Assembly: GCA_009777635.1 (NCBI GenBank)
Contig: WRLK01000022.1
Span: forward strand, 1 to 47,472
Direction: 5' to 3'
DNA: 47,472 bases
Source: Oscillospiraceae bacterium
GTDB taxonomy: Bacteria > Bacillota > Clostridia > Oscillospirales > Ruminococcaceae
The notes under the pieces were generated by a model. That model was not told where the DNA came from and ran no database searches. It saw only the letters and a program-made list of their open reading frames with translations. Each line of letters starts with the position of its first letter. Position 1 is the stretch's first letter. A program made the position numbers and the translations under genes. This document shows positions 26,118-34,238 of this stretch, in pieces.

Positions 26118-27701
26118 ATGAAAAAAGCGATAATTGCCTTGATATGCTTGATACTTGCCGTCCTGCCGTTATCCGGCTGCCGTCACAGCCTAAACTCCTC
26201 CGGCAGCCAGTCAGGCGTCCGGTATGACGTCTTTGAAACGGCAGAAAACCTTGACCCGCAGTTTGCCACAGGTATAACGGAGCGTCTGGTTATCGGGAAT
26301 ATTTTTGAGGGGCTTTTGTCGCGCGACGAGAACGGCGAGCTCACTGAGGGCGCGGCTGAGCGGTACGAAATCTCGCCCGACGGTTTGATACTCACGTTCA
26401 GGATACGCAGCGACGCGAAATGGAGCAACGGAAAGCCCGTTACCCCTGACGATTTTGTCTTTGCGTTCAGGCGGATGTTCGACCCGGGAATGCCGTCGCC
26501 CTTTGCGATGGAATATTCGGCGATTGAAAATGCCGTGAAAATTCTAAACGGAGAAGCGCAGCCAAGCAGCCTTGGCGTGATCGGGAAAAGCGGCGGTGAG
26601 CTTGAGATACGGCTGTCAAGGGCAAGCCCGTACTTTCCCGAAAGTCTTGCCGAAACACCTGCGATGCCGTGCAATGAAGAATTTTTTATCGAATCGCGTG
26701 GGCGCTACGGTCTTGAGAAAAGGCTTGTGAATTCAAACGGGCCATACAGCCTTGACAGGTGGGATAACGAATCTGCCGTCACGCTTCGCCCCAACCAGAA
26801 TTATAACGGCGAGGCAAAGGCTGCTTTAAACGTCAGCTTAACATTTGGGAACATGAATGAAAAGCTTTTACGCTTTACAGACGGGCTGACAGATATCATA
26901 GAGCTTACGGATGAGGAAGCCTCACCCTTTATCGAGAAAGGATATACCGCGAAAGCCTTTGACGGCAGGGTTTGGTGCGTAGTGTTCAACACAGATTCCG
27001 CGGTATGGGGCAACCCGCTGTTAAGGCAGGCGCTTGCGCTGACAGCGGACCGCGAAAGCCTTTCTGAAATATTGTCGCCGGAGTATACCATAACGGAGTT
27101 TGCCGTTCCGGCGGCGGCGACGATTGCGTACAAGCCTTACCGCGAGCATGTGCGCGCGTCGCCCGTACCGTTTGACCCGGAGCAGGGCAAGCGGCTTTTC
27201 GAAATGGGAGTACACGCCCTTGGGATGGACGGCGCCGTATCCGACGTCATCCATGTCCCTGAAAAGCCGGAGAATACGCTTGCGATGAATATCTTCCAAC
27301 AGAGCTGGCAACGAAGTCTTTCGACGTATATAAGCGTTGAATCCGAGCCGTTTGACGCGGTTTACCTCAGGCTGCTGGAAAAGGATTACAGCATGGCGTT
27401 TTTCCCGCTTGCATCGCCAATGCCAAAGGCCGTGTCGTTCCTCTCTGCTTTTTCGGGGAAAAACGGCTTCCCCAGCTACGAAAGCCCGTTATTTGAGGCG
27501 GCCGTAAACGAAATCTCCGGCGCGATGAGCATGGATGAAGCGGCGGCGCACGCCGCCCGCGCCGAATCGCTGCTGCTTCAGGACGCGGTGGTGATTCCGG
27601 TGTTTCTGGAAAAAACATATGTCGTCATATCCCCGGATATAAATGGGTTAAGTGCGTCGGGCTTTCCCTCGCAGCTCCGGTTTTGGCACGCGAAAATATA
27701 A
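26118..27701 (+). CDS. OppA-type peptide ABC transporter substrate-binding lipoprotein
   Basis: An extracellular solute-binding protein of family 5 (SBP_bac_5), 527 residues. It has a lipoprotein signal ending LPLSGC, with Cys21 as the lipidated residue. DPQFATGITERLVIGNIFEGLL, FRIRSDAKWSNGKPVTPDDFVFAFRR and NGPYSLDRW are typical oligopeptide-binding blocks. No permease or ATPase gene follows, so it is an orphan that must use components encoded elsewhere or act as a sensor. The start is the ATG after GGAAAGGGTGG. The frame is open 39 bases further upstream, overlapping the Nudix gene. Confidence 0.9.
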   Translation: MKKAIIALICLILAVLPLSGCRHSLNSSGSQSGVRYDVFETAENLDPQFATGITERLVIGNIFEGLLSRDENGELTEGAAERYEISPDGLILTFRIRSDAKWSNGKPVTPDDFVFAFRRMFDPGMPSPFAMEYSAIENAVKILNGEAQPSSLGVIGKSGGELEIRLSRASPYFPESLAETPAMPCNEEFFIESRGRYGLEKRLVNSNGPYSLDRWDNESAVTLRPNQNYNGEAKAALNVSLTFGNMNEKLLRFTDGLTDIIELTDEEASPFIEKGYTAKAFDGRVWCVVFNTDSAVWGNPLLRQALALTADRESLSEILSPEYTITEFAVPAAATIAYKPYREHVRASPVPFDPEQGKRLFEMGVHALGMDGAVSDVIHVPEKPENTLAMNIFQQSWQRSLSTYISVESEPFDAVYLRLLEKDYSMAFFPLASPMPKAVSFLSAFSGKNGFPSYESPLFEAAVNEISGAMSMDEAAAHAARAESLLLQDAVVIPVFLEKTYVVISPDINGLSASGFPSQLRFWHAKI

Positions 27702-27775
27702 AGATGGACATTATAGAACAGGATATATATAATAAAAGCAGAAGCATTATTAAAATGGGAGGAATCAAATGCATT

Positions 27776-29239
27776 ATGGGAAAACGCGTTTTGGCATTCG
27801 ATTTAGGGGCGTCGAGCGGAAGAGCGATGCTGGCGCGGTTTGACGGCTCCGGTATTGAGATTGAGGAGATCCACCGCTTTTCAAACGACCCCGTGCTTGT
27901 GAACGGCACGCTCTACTGGGATGTACTGCGCTTGTTTTTCGAGATCAAGCAGGGAATCTCAAAGGCGCACCACGCGGGCGGATTCGACAGCATCGGGATT
28001 GATACGTGGGGCGTCGATTTCGGTTTTTTAGACGAGGACGGCATCTTGATCGAAAACCCGGTGCATTACCGTGATACGCGCCATGCCGGGTACGGAGAGA
28101 AAGCTTTTAAGAAGCTCTCAAAGGAACGGGCTTATGAGATATCGGGACTGCAGTTCATGGACATCAATACGGCGATACAGCTTTATTCGATTGCGGAAAA
28201 CCGCCCGCAGCTTCTAAAGCGCGCGAAAACAATGCTGTTCATGCCGGATTTGCTCTGCTACATGCTGACGGGTGAGAAGAACACGGAGTATTCAATCGCA
28301 TCGACCAGCCAATTGCTTGACGCGAAAAAACGCGATTGGAGCGGCGAAATCCTAAATGCGCTCGGGATTCCTAAGGATCTGTTTGCGCCAATCGTAAAAA
28401 GCGGGACAAAGGTCGGCAGGCTTTCCGATGAAATTTGCAGTGAGCTTGGCGTTTCGCCTGTAGACGTTATTGCGACATGTGAGCATGACACGGCGTCCGC
28501 AGTCGTGAGCGTTCCCGCCGCCCATGAGGACTTCATCTATATCAGCAGCGGGACATGGTCGCTTTTCGGCACGGAGCTGAAAGAGCCGATGCTCGATGAA
28601 AAAGCGCGAAAATACAACATCACCAACGAGGGCGGTTTCGGCGGCAGCATCCGTTTTTTAAAGAACATCATGGGGCTGTGGCTGATACAGGAAAGCCGCC
28701 GCCAATGGATACGCGAGGGCAAGACATACAGCTTCCAGGAGCTTGAGGGCTATGCGCGGGAAGCTTCCCCGTTTCAGTGCTTTATCAACCCGGACGCGCC
28801 CGAGTTCATACCGCAAGGCAATATGCCGCGCCGCGTTCAGGAATACTGCAAGCGCACGGGCCAGTACGTGCCGGAAAACCCCGGCGAAATCCTGCGCTGC
28901 ATTTACGAGAGCATCGCGATGACATACCGCGAGAGCTACAGAATGATAAGCGACGCAACAGGCAAGCAGTATTCCGCGATACACATTGTGGGCGGCGGCA
29001 CAAAGGACAGCCTGCTTTGCCGGATGGCGGCGGACGCGTGCGGCGTAAACGTGACGGCGGGCCCGGTTGAGGCAACGGTGCTCGGCAACGTGGCGGTTCA
29101 GCTGATTGCCATGAATGAGATAGCGGACATATCAAAGGCGAGGAAAATCATATCCGATTCGCAGAAGATCACATCATATACGCCCAAGGACACGCAAGAT
29201 TGGGACTTGGCGTTTATAAAATATAAAGCAGCCAAATAA
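27776..29239 (+). CDS. rhaB: Rhamnulokinase
   Basis: It phosphorylates L-rhamnulose to L-rhamnulose 1-phosphate in rhamnose breakdown. The 487-residue FGGY-family sugar kinase opens KRVLAFDLGASSGRAML (phosphate loop), with SIGIDTWGVDFGF carrying the catalytic Asp, ISSGTWSLFG and the C-terminal IVGGGTKDSLLCRMAADACG, all closest to rhamnulokinases. GGGAGG precedes the ATG. No isomerase, aldolase or rhamnose transporter lies nearby. The frame extends upstream into the lipoprotein gene without homology. Confidence 0.9.
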   Translation: MGKRVLAFDLGASSGRAMLARFDGSGIEIEEIHRFSNDPVLVNGTLYWDVLRLFFEIKQGISKAHHAGGFDSIGIDTWGVDFGFLDEDGILIENPVHYRDTRHAGYGEKAFKKLSKERAYEISGLQFMDINTAIQLYSIAENRPQLLKRAKTMLFMPDLLCYMLTGEKNTEYSIASTSQLLDAKKRDWSGEILNALGIPKDLFAPIVKSGTKVGRLSDEICSELGVSPVDVIATCEHDTASAVVSVPAAHEDFIYISSGTWSLFGTELKEPMLDEKARKYNITNEGGFGGSIRFLKNIMGLWLIQESRRQWIREGKTYSFQELEGYAREASPFQCFINPDAPEFIPQGNMPRRVQEYCKRTGQYVPENPGEILRCIYESIAMTYRESYRMISDATGKQYSAIHIVGGGTKDSLLCRMAADACGVNVTAGPVEATVLGNVAVQLIAMNEIADISKARKIISDSQKITSYTPKDTQDWDLAFIKYKAAK

Positions 29240-29257
29240 TAAAAAGGAGAGATTTGT

Positions 29258-30325
29258 TTGAAAAAGGCATTGTCAATCTGTCTGGCCCTGCTGATTGCCG
29301 CGTCGTTGAACGTTATGGCATTTGGCGAAATCGGGACCGGCGAATTCCGGGACGGCGAAATCGGGACCGGCGAATACCGGGACGGTGAAATCAAGGTTCA
29401 GCGCGTAAGGATTTATTCGCGGAACCACACAGTGAGGGTAGGCAACACATTGGAGATTGAAGCACGTATTTACCCGGAGCACGCGCCATATGAGCGCATT
29501 GAGTGGGACGTCAGCAACTGGGACATCGCCGGCCTCGACAATTATTACGGCTATAATGACCGGTATGTCGACCTCGTCGCTTACCGACCAGGAACCGTCA
29601 ACGTAATGGTGCGTGTTTATGACTGGGACGGCAGAAGGGTTGCCGGGGATGTTATGACCGTCACCGTAACCGGCCCGGGCGGAAGGCCGGACCCTACCCC
29701 TACTCCTACACCGAGGCCGGTGCCGAACCCCACCCCTCAGCCTGCCAACATTGGCGGAAAAATTTCCGAAGCAACGGTGACGTCCGCTGTACGCGCAAAA
29801 GCCGAAAGGGGCAAAATTACCCACACGACGTTCAGGGGATATACGAGCGTTTCGGCTAACACCTTGAAAGCGGCCAACACCGAAATGCAAAAGGCGGGCG
29901 GCGTTGTGCGCCTGAAATTTGACACCTTGAGCGACGCAAACCCGAAATCCGTTGAGGGCCGCATGACCGTTGACCCAAGGAACACCACGAACGTGAAAGG
30001 GGATATACAGCTCGGCGTTTTTACAAACGACGGGGCGACAGGCGACACGAGAAGGGCGTTTGAGAATTCCTTCAGTAACCGGTTTGCAGTAATCCGGGCG
30101 GCGCATTCGGGCAGTTACGGCATGAAAGTGGACTTTGCGGTTAAAACGGGGTCCCATCTTAGCAACGCAACAAATCTTTTCCTTTACAGCTACAACCCCA
30201 AAACGGCTCAGTACCAACTGATACAAAACCCGAAGATTTCATTTGATTCAAACGGATTTTTACATTTTACGAGCTCTATTGGCAACGATTTGATTGTTTC
30301 AGACGGCCCGCTGCGAAGCAGATAA
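29258..30325 (+). CDS. Secreted protein with Ig-like (Big2) domain and Pro/Thr linker
   Basis: The function is unknown. The 355-residue protein has a signal peptide (KKALSICLALLIAASLNVMA). A short repeat (GEIGTGEFRDGEIGTGEYRD) is followed by a Big2-like Ig domain (VRVGNTLEIEARIYPEHAPYERIEWDVS to VMTVTV, about 48-147) and a Pro/Thr linker (PDPTPTPTPRPVPNPTPQP). The C-terminal domain with LYSYNPKTAQYQLIQNPKISFDSNGFLHFTSS resembles the ends of other clostridial surface proteins. No sortase or membrane anchor is visible. The TTG start follows AAAGGAGA and lies 18 bases after rhaB. Confidence 0.75.
   Translation: MKKALSICLALLIAASLNVMAFGEIGTGEFRDGEIGTGEYRDGEIKVQRVRIYSRNHTVRVGNTLEIEARIYPEHAPYERIEWDVSNWDIAGLDNYYGYNDRYVDLVAYRPGTVNVMVRVYDWDGRRVAGDVMTVTVTGPGGRPDPTPTPTPRPVPNPTPQPANIGGKISEATVTSAVRAKAERGKITHTTFRGYTSVSANTLKAANTEMQKAGGVVRLKFDTLSDANPKSVEGRMTVDPRNTTNVKGDIQLGVFTNDGATGDTRRAFENSFSNRFAVIRAAHSGSYGMKVDFAVKTGSHLSNATNLFLYSYNPKTAQYQLIQNPKISFDSNGFLHFTSSIGNDLIVSDGPLRSR
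29324..29383 (+). repeat. Two tandem 30-bp units in the secreted protein gene
   Basis: Units at 29324-29353 and 29354-29383 differ by one base (TTC/TAC codon), and a partial third follows. Each encodes GEIGTGE(F/Y)RD just after the signal peptide. The near identity suggests recent slippage. Confidence 0.85.
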
Positions 30326-30349
30326 ATTCATTGGCTGCACACAAAAAAA

Positions 30350-30385
30350 CCGCCCCTCTTTCTTTACAGAGGGGCGGACTTTTTG
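30350..30385. terminator. Bidirectional terminator, strongest on the minus strand
   Basis: CCGCCCCTCT (30350-30359) pairs with AGAGGGGCGG (30368-30377). On the minus strand it is followed by seven T residues (30343-30349 read in reverse). On the plus strand it is followed by ACTTTTTG. It ends both the secreted-protein transcript and the putative RNA. Confidence 0.92.
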
Positions 30386-30885
30386 ATAGATTGGTTTTGA
30401 TACGCTGCCAATTCCTTAGATTGGCGTTGTCAACGGTTTTCCACGGCACTGCGCGCTCCGCGCCGGCCGGACCAGCATTGGTTTCACATGAACGCCGAAC
30501 ACTTTTTCACGGTGCTTTCACCACCGTGACCGCCAAGATTACATGAAATAACATCGCAACTTTTTAAATACACTATGATTACAGCGCGTTCAATTCATGT
30601 CCTGCCGCGCTCCGCGCGGTGATTTTTCAATACGTCCCTGCGATTCACGCGAACCCCTTGAAACAGCAGACAAGCTATTTCATTGGACTCATCTCTTTCT
30701 ACAAATACTTAAGAATACTGAGACTAATGCTGTTCATAAATTCGGGAACCAAGACAGACCTCGAACTTATCTATTCGCCGTTTTATATTCTGTCGGGTTA
30801 AAGAAGCTAAATCGGCTTCCGCCTAAAGGCGCAGGTTTCTCCCGCATACATTGCGGCCAACGCTGCCTAATACATCTGTGCCTCT

Positions 30886-30942
30886 TTAAACGATTGGGGC
30901 CGGCGTAACGCCCCAAATTAAGATGTGTGCTTCATCGTACAT
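30886..30942 (-). CDS. Possible 18-residue leader peptide at the start of the large RNA
   Basis: MYDEAHILIWGVTPAPIV is encoded from an ATG preceded by AAAGGCGGTGG at good spacing, about 55 bases into the minus-strand transcript. The coding region spans the TTGGGGC/GCCCCAA hairpin, so translation and RNA folding would compete. No homolog is known to me, and it may be chance. Confidence 0.3.
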   Translation of the reverse strand: MYDEAHILIWGVTPAPIV

Positions 30943-31001
30943 CGGAACCACCGCCTTTGTAAAATTTGCACAAAAGGGATTTGATCCCTTCCTGTACTCT
31001 T

Positions 31002-31029
31002 AGTATACCATGAATTTATCATTTGTCAA
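31002..31029 (-). promoter_or_regulatory. Strong sigma-A promoter driving the putative large RNA
   Basis: On the minus strand, TTGACA (31024-31029) and TATACT (31002-31007) are spaced 16 bases in an A/T-rich setting. No protein gene other than an 18-residue frame follows for 700 bases. Confidence 0.85.
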
Positions 31030-31115
31030 TATAAAATTATAAATAAATTGTAAACATTATATCGAATATAAACAAACGACAAATGTTATAAAATTTTGAC
31101 AATCGCGTAAATCCA

Positions 31116-31144
31116 TTGACTTATGGGGCAAAATAATATAAAAT
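31116..31144 (+). promoter_or_regulatory. Sigma-A promoter of the DUF1292 gene
   Basis: TTGACT (31116-31121), a 17-base spacer and TAAAAT (31139-31144) lie 30 bases before the gene. Confidence 0.75.
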
Positions 31145-31174
31145 AAGGTTACATCAAAGGCAAGGAGGGTTGAA

Positions 31175-31501
31175 ATGCCGGATAATAGCATGGAACTTGA
31201 ATACGGCGCTGAAATTCTAACGCTGGTTGACGATGACGGCGAGGAGCACGAGTTTGAGCTTGTGGATTCCGAGGAGCTTGAAGGCACGCGGTACGTGGCG
31301 CTTGTGCCTGTATTTGACGACGCGCAGGAGCAGCTCCAAGACAGCGGCGAATTGATTGTTTTGCGAATTGTGGAAGAAAATGACGAGGAATTCCTTGAGG
31401 CGATAGAGGAAGAGGAAGAATTCGACAGGATTAGCGAGTTCTTTATGGAGCGGCTTTCCGACGAATTTTATTTTGAGGAAGAAGACGATCAGGAAGACTA
31501 G
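31175..31501 (+). CDS. DUF1292 (YrzB-like) acidic protein
   Basis: A 108-residue cytoplasmic protein, around 40 percent Asp and Glu. The blocks TLVDDDGEEHEFELVDSEE, TRYVALVPVFDD and LIVLRIVEENDEEFLEAIEEEEEFDRI define DUF1292, widespread in Firmicutes and of unknown function. In Bacillus yrzB follows ruvX (yrrK). Here ruvX lies 7 kb upstream with unrelated genes between. AAGGAGGG precedes the ATG. It probably forms a single-gene unit before the small RNA candidate. Confidence 0.9.
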   Translation: MPDNSMELEYGAEILTLVDDDGEEHEFELVDSEELEGTRYVALVPVFDDAQEQLQDSGELIVLRIVEENDEEFLEAIEEEEEFDRISEFFMERLSDEFYFEEEDDQED

Positions 31502-31554
31502 GATCTTATACCCCTGCCCAGCTCGCTTAAATGTTGTGCGCATATAATCCAACA

Positions 31555-31738
31555 CTTACAAAAAGGGGGCTCGGCGCTGGACGAAGATTGCAGACCTCCC
31601 GGGGTTTCCCGGACGAAGGGAGCGTGAAGCGTCAAGGAGAGCATACCCACCCTGTCTTAGGACGGGTTCTAGTCGGCAACATACGGCTTGGCGGGGTTAT
31701 TTTTAAAGCAGACCGGGGACTGTCGCGTCCCCGGTTTT
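31555..31738 (+). ncRNA. Small RNA candidate upstream of tcdA, possibly 6S RNA
   Basis: A TATAAT (31543-31548) without a clear -35 precedes about 150 G/C-rich bases that carry no gene, ending in an intrinsic terminator (31711-31738). Hand-found stems are GGCGCT (31573-31578) with AGCGTC (31628-31633), CTCCC (31596-31600) with GGGAG (31618-31622), and ACCCTGTC (31649-31656) with GGACGGGT (31660-31667). In Bacillus, 6S-1 RNA lies between aspS and yrvM (tcdA), and here the next gene is tcdA, with a length near 185 nt. The classical single-rod 6S fold is not obvious by hand, so another small RNA class is possible. Confidence 0.45.
31711..31738 (+). terminator. Intrinsic terminator before tcdA
   Basis: GACCGGGGAC (31711-31720) pairs with GTCCCCGGT (31727-31735), followed by TTT. 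It closes the small RNA unit 25 bases before the tcdA start, so tcdA needs read-through or its own promoter. Confidence 0.75.
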
Positions 31739-31762
31739 ACCTTGTATTCAGGAGATGGAAAG

Positions 31763-32476
31763 ATGCCGGAACAATTTTCAAGAACGGTCGCGCTGATCGG
31801 CGAAGACGCCGTTATAAAGCTTGGACGCTCACGCGTGGCGGTGATTGGCGTCGGCGGCGTCGGCTCTTATGCGGCGGAGGCCTTGGCGCGGTGCGGCGTC
31901 GGAGCGTTTTTGCTGGTGGACCGCGATGTTGTTGCGGTTTCAAACATCAACCGGCAGCTTCACTCGACAATGGATACCGTCGGGCAGTACAAGGCGGAGC
32001 TGATGAAAGCAAGGATTCTGGCAATCAATCCCGAAGCGAAAGTAAGCGTTAAAAACGAGTTCTGTCTGCCGGAGAACATAAGCGAAATTTTATCGGGGGA
32101 CTTTGATTACATCATCGACGCGGTCGATACCGTTACCGCGAAGCTTGCGATTATCTGCGAGGCGAAAAGCCGCGGTACCCCCGTGATAACGGCGATGGGT
32201 GCGGGCAACAAGCTCGACCCCGCGCGATTTGAGGTCGCCGATATTTACGATACCGGCGTCTGCCCGCTTTGCCGCGTGATGCGCCGCGAGCTTAAAAAGC
32301 GCGGGATCACCGGCGTGAAAGCCGTATACTCGAAGGAGCCGCCGACGCCTGCCGCAATACCGGGGGAAAAGCCGGGAACTCCCGGGAGCATATCGTTTGT
32401 GCCGCCGGTTATGGGATTCATAATCGCGGGCGAGGTTGCCGCGGATCTGGCGGGCCTTAGAGGAGGGCGGGAATGA
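31763..32476 (+). CDS. tcdA: tRNA threonylcarbamoyladenosine dehydratase (TcdA, ThiF/HesA family)
   Basis: It uses ATP to convert t6A37 of ANN-decoding tRNAs into the cyclic ct6A form. The 237-residue E1-like protein has VAVIGVGGVGSYAAEALARCGVG (Rossmann nucleotide loop), LLVDRDVVAVSNINRQ with the adenylation Asp and Arg, IIDAVDTVTAKLAII and the CPLCRVMRRELKKRGI block. ATG 31763 follows AGGAG. The frame runs upstream through the terminator, which is not coding. Its stop overlaps the maf start as ATGA. Confidence 0.92.
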   Translation: MPEQFSRTVALIGEDAVIKLGRSRVAVIGVGGVGSYAAEALARCGVGAFLLVDRDVVAVSNINRQLHSTMDTVGQYKAELMKARILAINPEAKVSVKNEFCLPENISEILSGDFDYIIDAVDTVTAKLAIICEAKSRGTPVITAMGAGNKLDPARFEVADIYDTGVCPLCRVMRRELKKRGITGVKAVYSKEPPTPAAIPGEKPGTPGSISFVPPVMGFIIAGEVAADLAGLRGGRE

Positions 32477-33039
32477 TTATTTTAGCGTCGGCGTCGCCGC
32501 GCCGCAGGGAGTTGTTAAGTCTAATCACGGGCAATTTTACCGTGACGGCCGCCGATGTTGACGAAAGCTTCAAAGAGGGGACCGACCCGCGCAGGCTTGT
32601 CGAAGAGCTCTCGCTTAAAAAGGCGAAGGCTGTGTTTTGCGCCCATCGAAGCGGCTGTGTAATCGGCGCGGATACAGTCGTTGCAATCGGCGGGGAGATC
32701 CTTGGCAAACCGCGCGATGAAGCCGACGCCTTCGCCATGCTGCGGCAGCTTTCGGGATGTACGCACACGGTTTTTACCGGCGTGAGCATTATGGCGCCCG
32801 GTATCGCAAAAACCTTTTCACAGGCGGCGGACGTTACATTTTTCGAGCTTTCGGACGATGAGATTCAGAAATATATCGAAACCGGCGAAGCATTCGACAA
32901 AGCGGGCGCTTACGGCATACAAGGCAAGGGAGCGCTGCTTGTATCCGGGATTGACGGCGACTTCTACACCGTCATGGGGCTGCCTGTCGGAACGCTCTAC
33001 CGAAAGCTTTTAGCGCTCAAATTGTTAGAAAACAATTAA
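32473..33039 (+). CDS. maf: Maf-like nucleotide pyrophosphatase
   Basis: A 188-residue house-cleaning enzyme that hydrolyses non-canonical or pyrimidine nucleoside triphosphates. In Bacillus, Maf also affects septum formation. IILASASPRRRELLSLI is the nucleotide-binding N-terminus, with GADTVVAIGGEILGKPRD (catalytic Asp region) and the C-terminal DKAGAYGIQGKGALLVSGIDGDF. Coupled to tcdA by a 4-base overlap and followed by the mre operon, as often seen with maf-mreBCD in Firmicutes. Confidence 0.93.
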   Translation: MIILASASPRRRELLSLITGNFTVTAADVDESFKEGTDPRRLVEELSLKKAKAVFCAHRSGCVIGADTVVAIGGEILGKPRDEADAFAMLRQLSGCTHTVFTGVSIMAPGIAKTFSQAADVTFFELSDDEIQKYIETGEAFDKAGAYGIQGKGALLVSGIDGDFYTVMGLPVGTLYRKLLALKLLENN

Positions 33040-33074
33040 TATTGTTAAATTTATGCAATAATATAAGAATAATG

Positions 33075-33103
33075 TTGAGAATCCGGTAATTTATTGGTAT
33101 AAT
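33075..33103 (+). promoter_or_regulatory. Sigma-A promoter of the mreBCD-PBP2 operon
   Basis: TTGAGA (33075-33080), a 17-base spacer and a perfect TATAAT (33098-33103) lie 102 bases before mreB, leaving a leader of about 95 bases in which no other element was recognised. Confidence 0.8.
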
Positions 33104-33204
33104 ATAAGTTGTGCTTAATGGTTAGGCTGCCGTTAACTTAAACATTTTCGACAACAATAAGGAATCGTCAAAATACATGCTGTGGCACGGAAAGGATAGG
33201 CAGG

Positions 33205-34224
33205 ATGTTTTCAAAAGATATTGGAATAGACCTTGGCACCGCGAACACCTTGATTTTTATGAAAGGCAAGGGTATCATTATGCGCGAGCCGTCCGTCGTG
33301 GCGGTTGACGTGAGGACGGATACCGTCCGCTATGTCGGGCGTGAGGCAAAGGAAGTCATCGGAAGAACTCCAGGCTCCATCGTCGCGGTAAGGCCGCTCA
33401 AGGACGGCGTGATCGCCGATTTTGACATCACGGCCAGCATGCTCCAGTTATTCATAAGAAGGGCGGTTGGCAACACGTTTTTATCACGGCCCAGAGTGCT
33501 TATATGCATACCGTCGGGCGTTACGGACGTTGAGCGCCGCGCCGTAAAAGAGGCGACGCTGAAGTCCGGGGCGAAGCACGTCTCCATCATCGAGGAGCCA
33601 ATGGCGGCCGCGATCGGGTCGAATTTGCCGGTTGCCGACGCGACGGGCAGCATGGTCGTAGACATCGGCGGCGGCACCACCGAGGTTGCCGTGATTTCGC
33701 TCGGAGGCATTGTCGCTTCAAAATCAGTGAGAGTGGCGGGCGATGAGCTTGACGCCTCTATCATCGCTTATATCAAGAAAAAATATAACCTGTTGATCGG
33801 CGAACGCACGGCTGAGAACATCAAGATGCAGGTGGGCAGCGCATACCCGTATGAGGACGAGCGCGATTTTGAGATCAAAGGGCGCAACCTTGTGGACGGA
33901 TTGCCTAAAAACGTCTTTGTAACGCCGTCGGAAATCAGGCAATCGATAGCGGACCCGATTTCCTCGATATTGGACGCCATCCGCGTAACGCTTGAGCGCA
34001 CTCCGCCGGAGCTTGCGGCGGACATCATCGACCACGGCATAACCCTGACGGGCGGCGGCGCGCTTTTGCGCGGCCTTGACGCGTTGATTACCCAGGAGAC
34101 CGGGATGCCCGTACACATTGCCGACAACCCGCTTGACTGCGTTGCGAACGGCACCGGCATCGCCCTTGAGGACATCAAGCTGTTAAGCGAGATAAACGAT
34201 AACGACGAGAAAAACAACCGCTAA
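33205..34224 (+). CDS. mreB: Rod-shape-determining protein MreB
   Basis: A 339-residue bacterial actin forming membrane-bound filaments that organise lateral peptidoglycan synthesis. [12 protein letters not shown] and [18 protein letters not shown] are the two phosphate loops. [29 protein letters not shown] and [12 protein letters not shown] follow in the expected order. The N-terminal MFSKDIG resembles an MreB membrane anchor. AAAGGA precedes the ATG. The operon context with mreC and mreD marks this as the canonical copy, paralogous to the solitary gene at 20 kb. Confidence 0.97.
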   Translation: MFSKDIGIDLGTANTLIFMKGKGIIMREPSVVAVDVRTDTVRYVGREAKEVIGRTPGSIVAVRPLKDGVIADFDITASMLQLFIRRAVGNTFLSRPRVLICIPSGVTDVERRAVKEATLKSGAKHVSIIEEPMAAAIGSNLPVADATGSMVVDIGGGTTEVAVISLGGIVASKSVRVAGDELDASIIAYIKKKYNLLIGERTAENIKMQVGSAYPYEDERDFEIKGRNLVDGLPKNVFVTPSEIRQSIADPISSILDAIRVTLERTPPELAADIIDHGITLTGGGALLRGLDALITQETGMPVHIADNPLDCVANGTGIALEDIKLLSEINDNDEKNNR

Positions 34225-34238
34225 AGGTCGCGGCCTCA

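Larger units (their letters stand above)
30340..30996 (-). ncRNA. Putative large structured non-coding RNA, about 650 nt
   Basis: No convincing large gene exists here on either strand. The minus strand has a strong promoter (31002-31029) at one end and a strong hairpin terminator with T7 at the other (30343-30377). Hairpins in the RNA sense include AAGGGAT/ATCCCTT near the 5' end, TTGGGGC/GCCCCAA (about 30894-30916), CCGC/GCGG, GAAGC/GCTTC, CCGCGC-GGA-GCGCGG (about 30604-30618), CACGGTG/CACCGTG (about 30508-30528) and GCCAAT/ATTGGC (about 30409-30427). This resembles the large RNAs of Clostridia in size and setting (raiA, ROOL, OLE classes), but I cannot assign it to one. Confidence 0.6.

Noticed and set aside
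30331-30908. Two open frames on the plus strand (30331-30546 and 30597-30908)
   Set aside because: They lie opposite the putative minus-strand RNA, lack ribosome sites and recognisable domains, and one crosses a strong terminator hairpin. They look like chance frames in a structured RNA gene.
31688-31762. Upstream extension of tcdA
   Set aside because: The extra codons run through the intrinsic terminator stem at 31711-31738. ATG 31763 has AGGAG before it.
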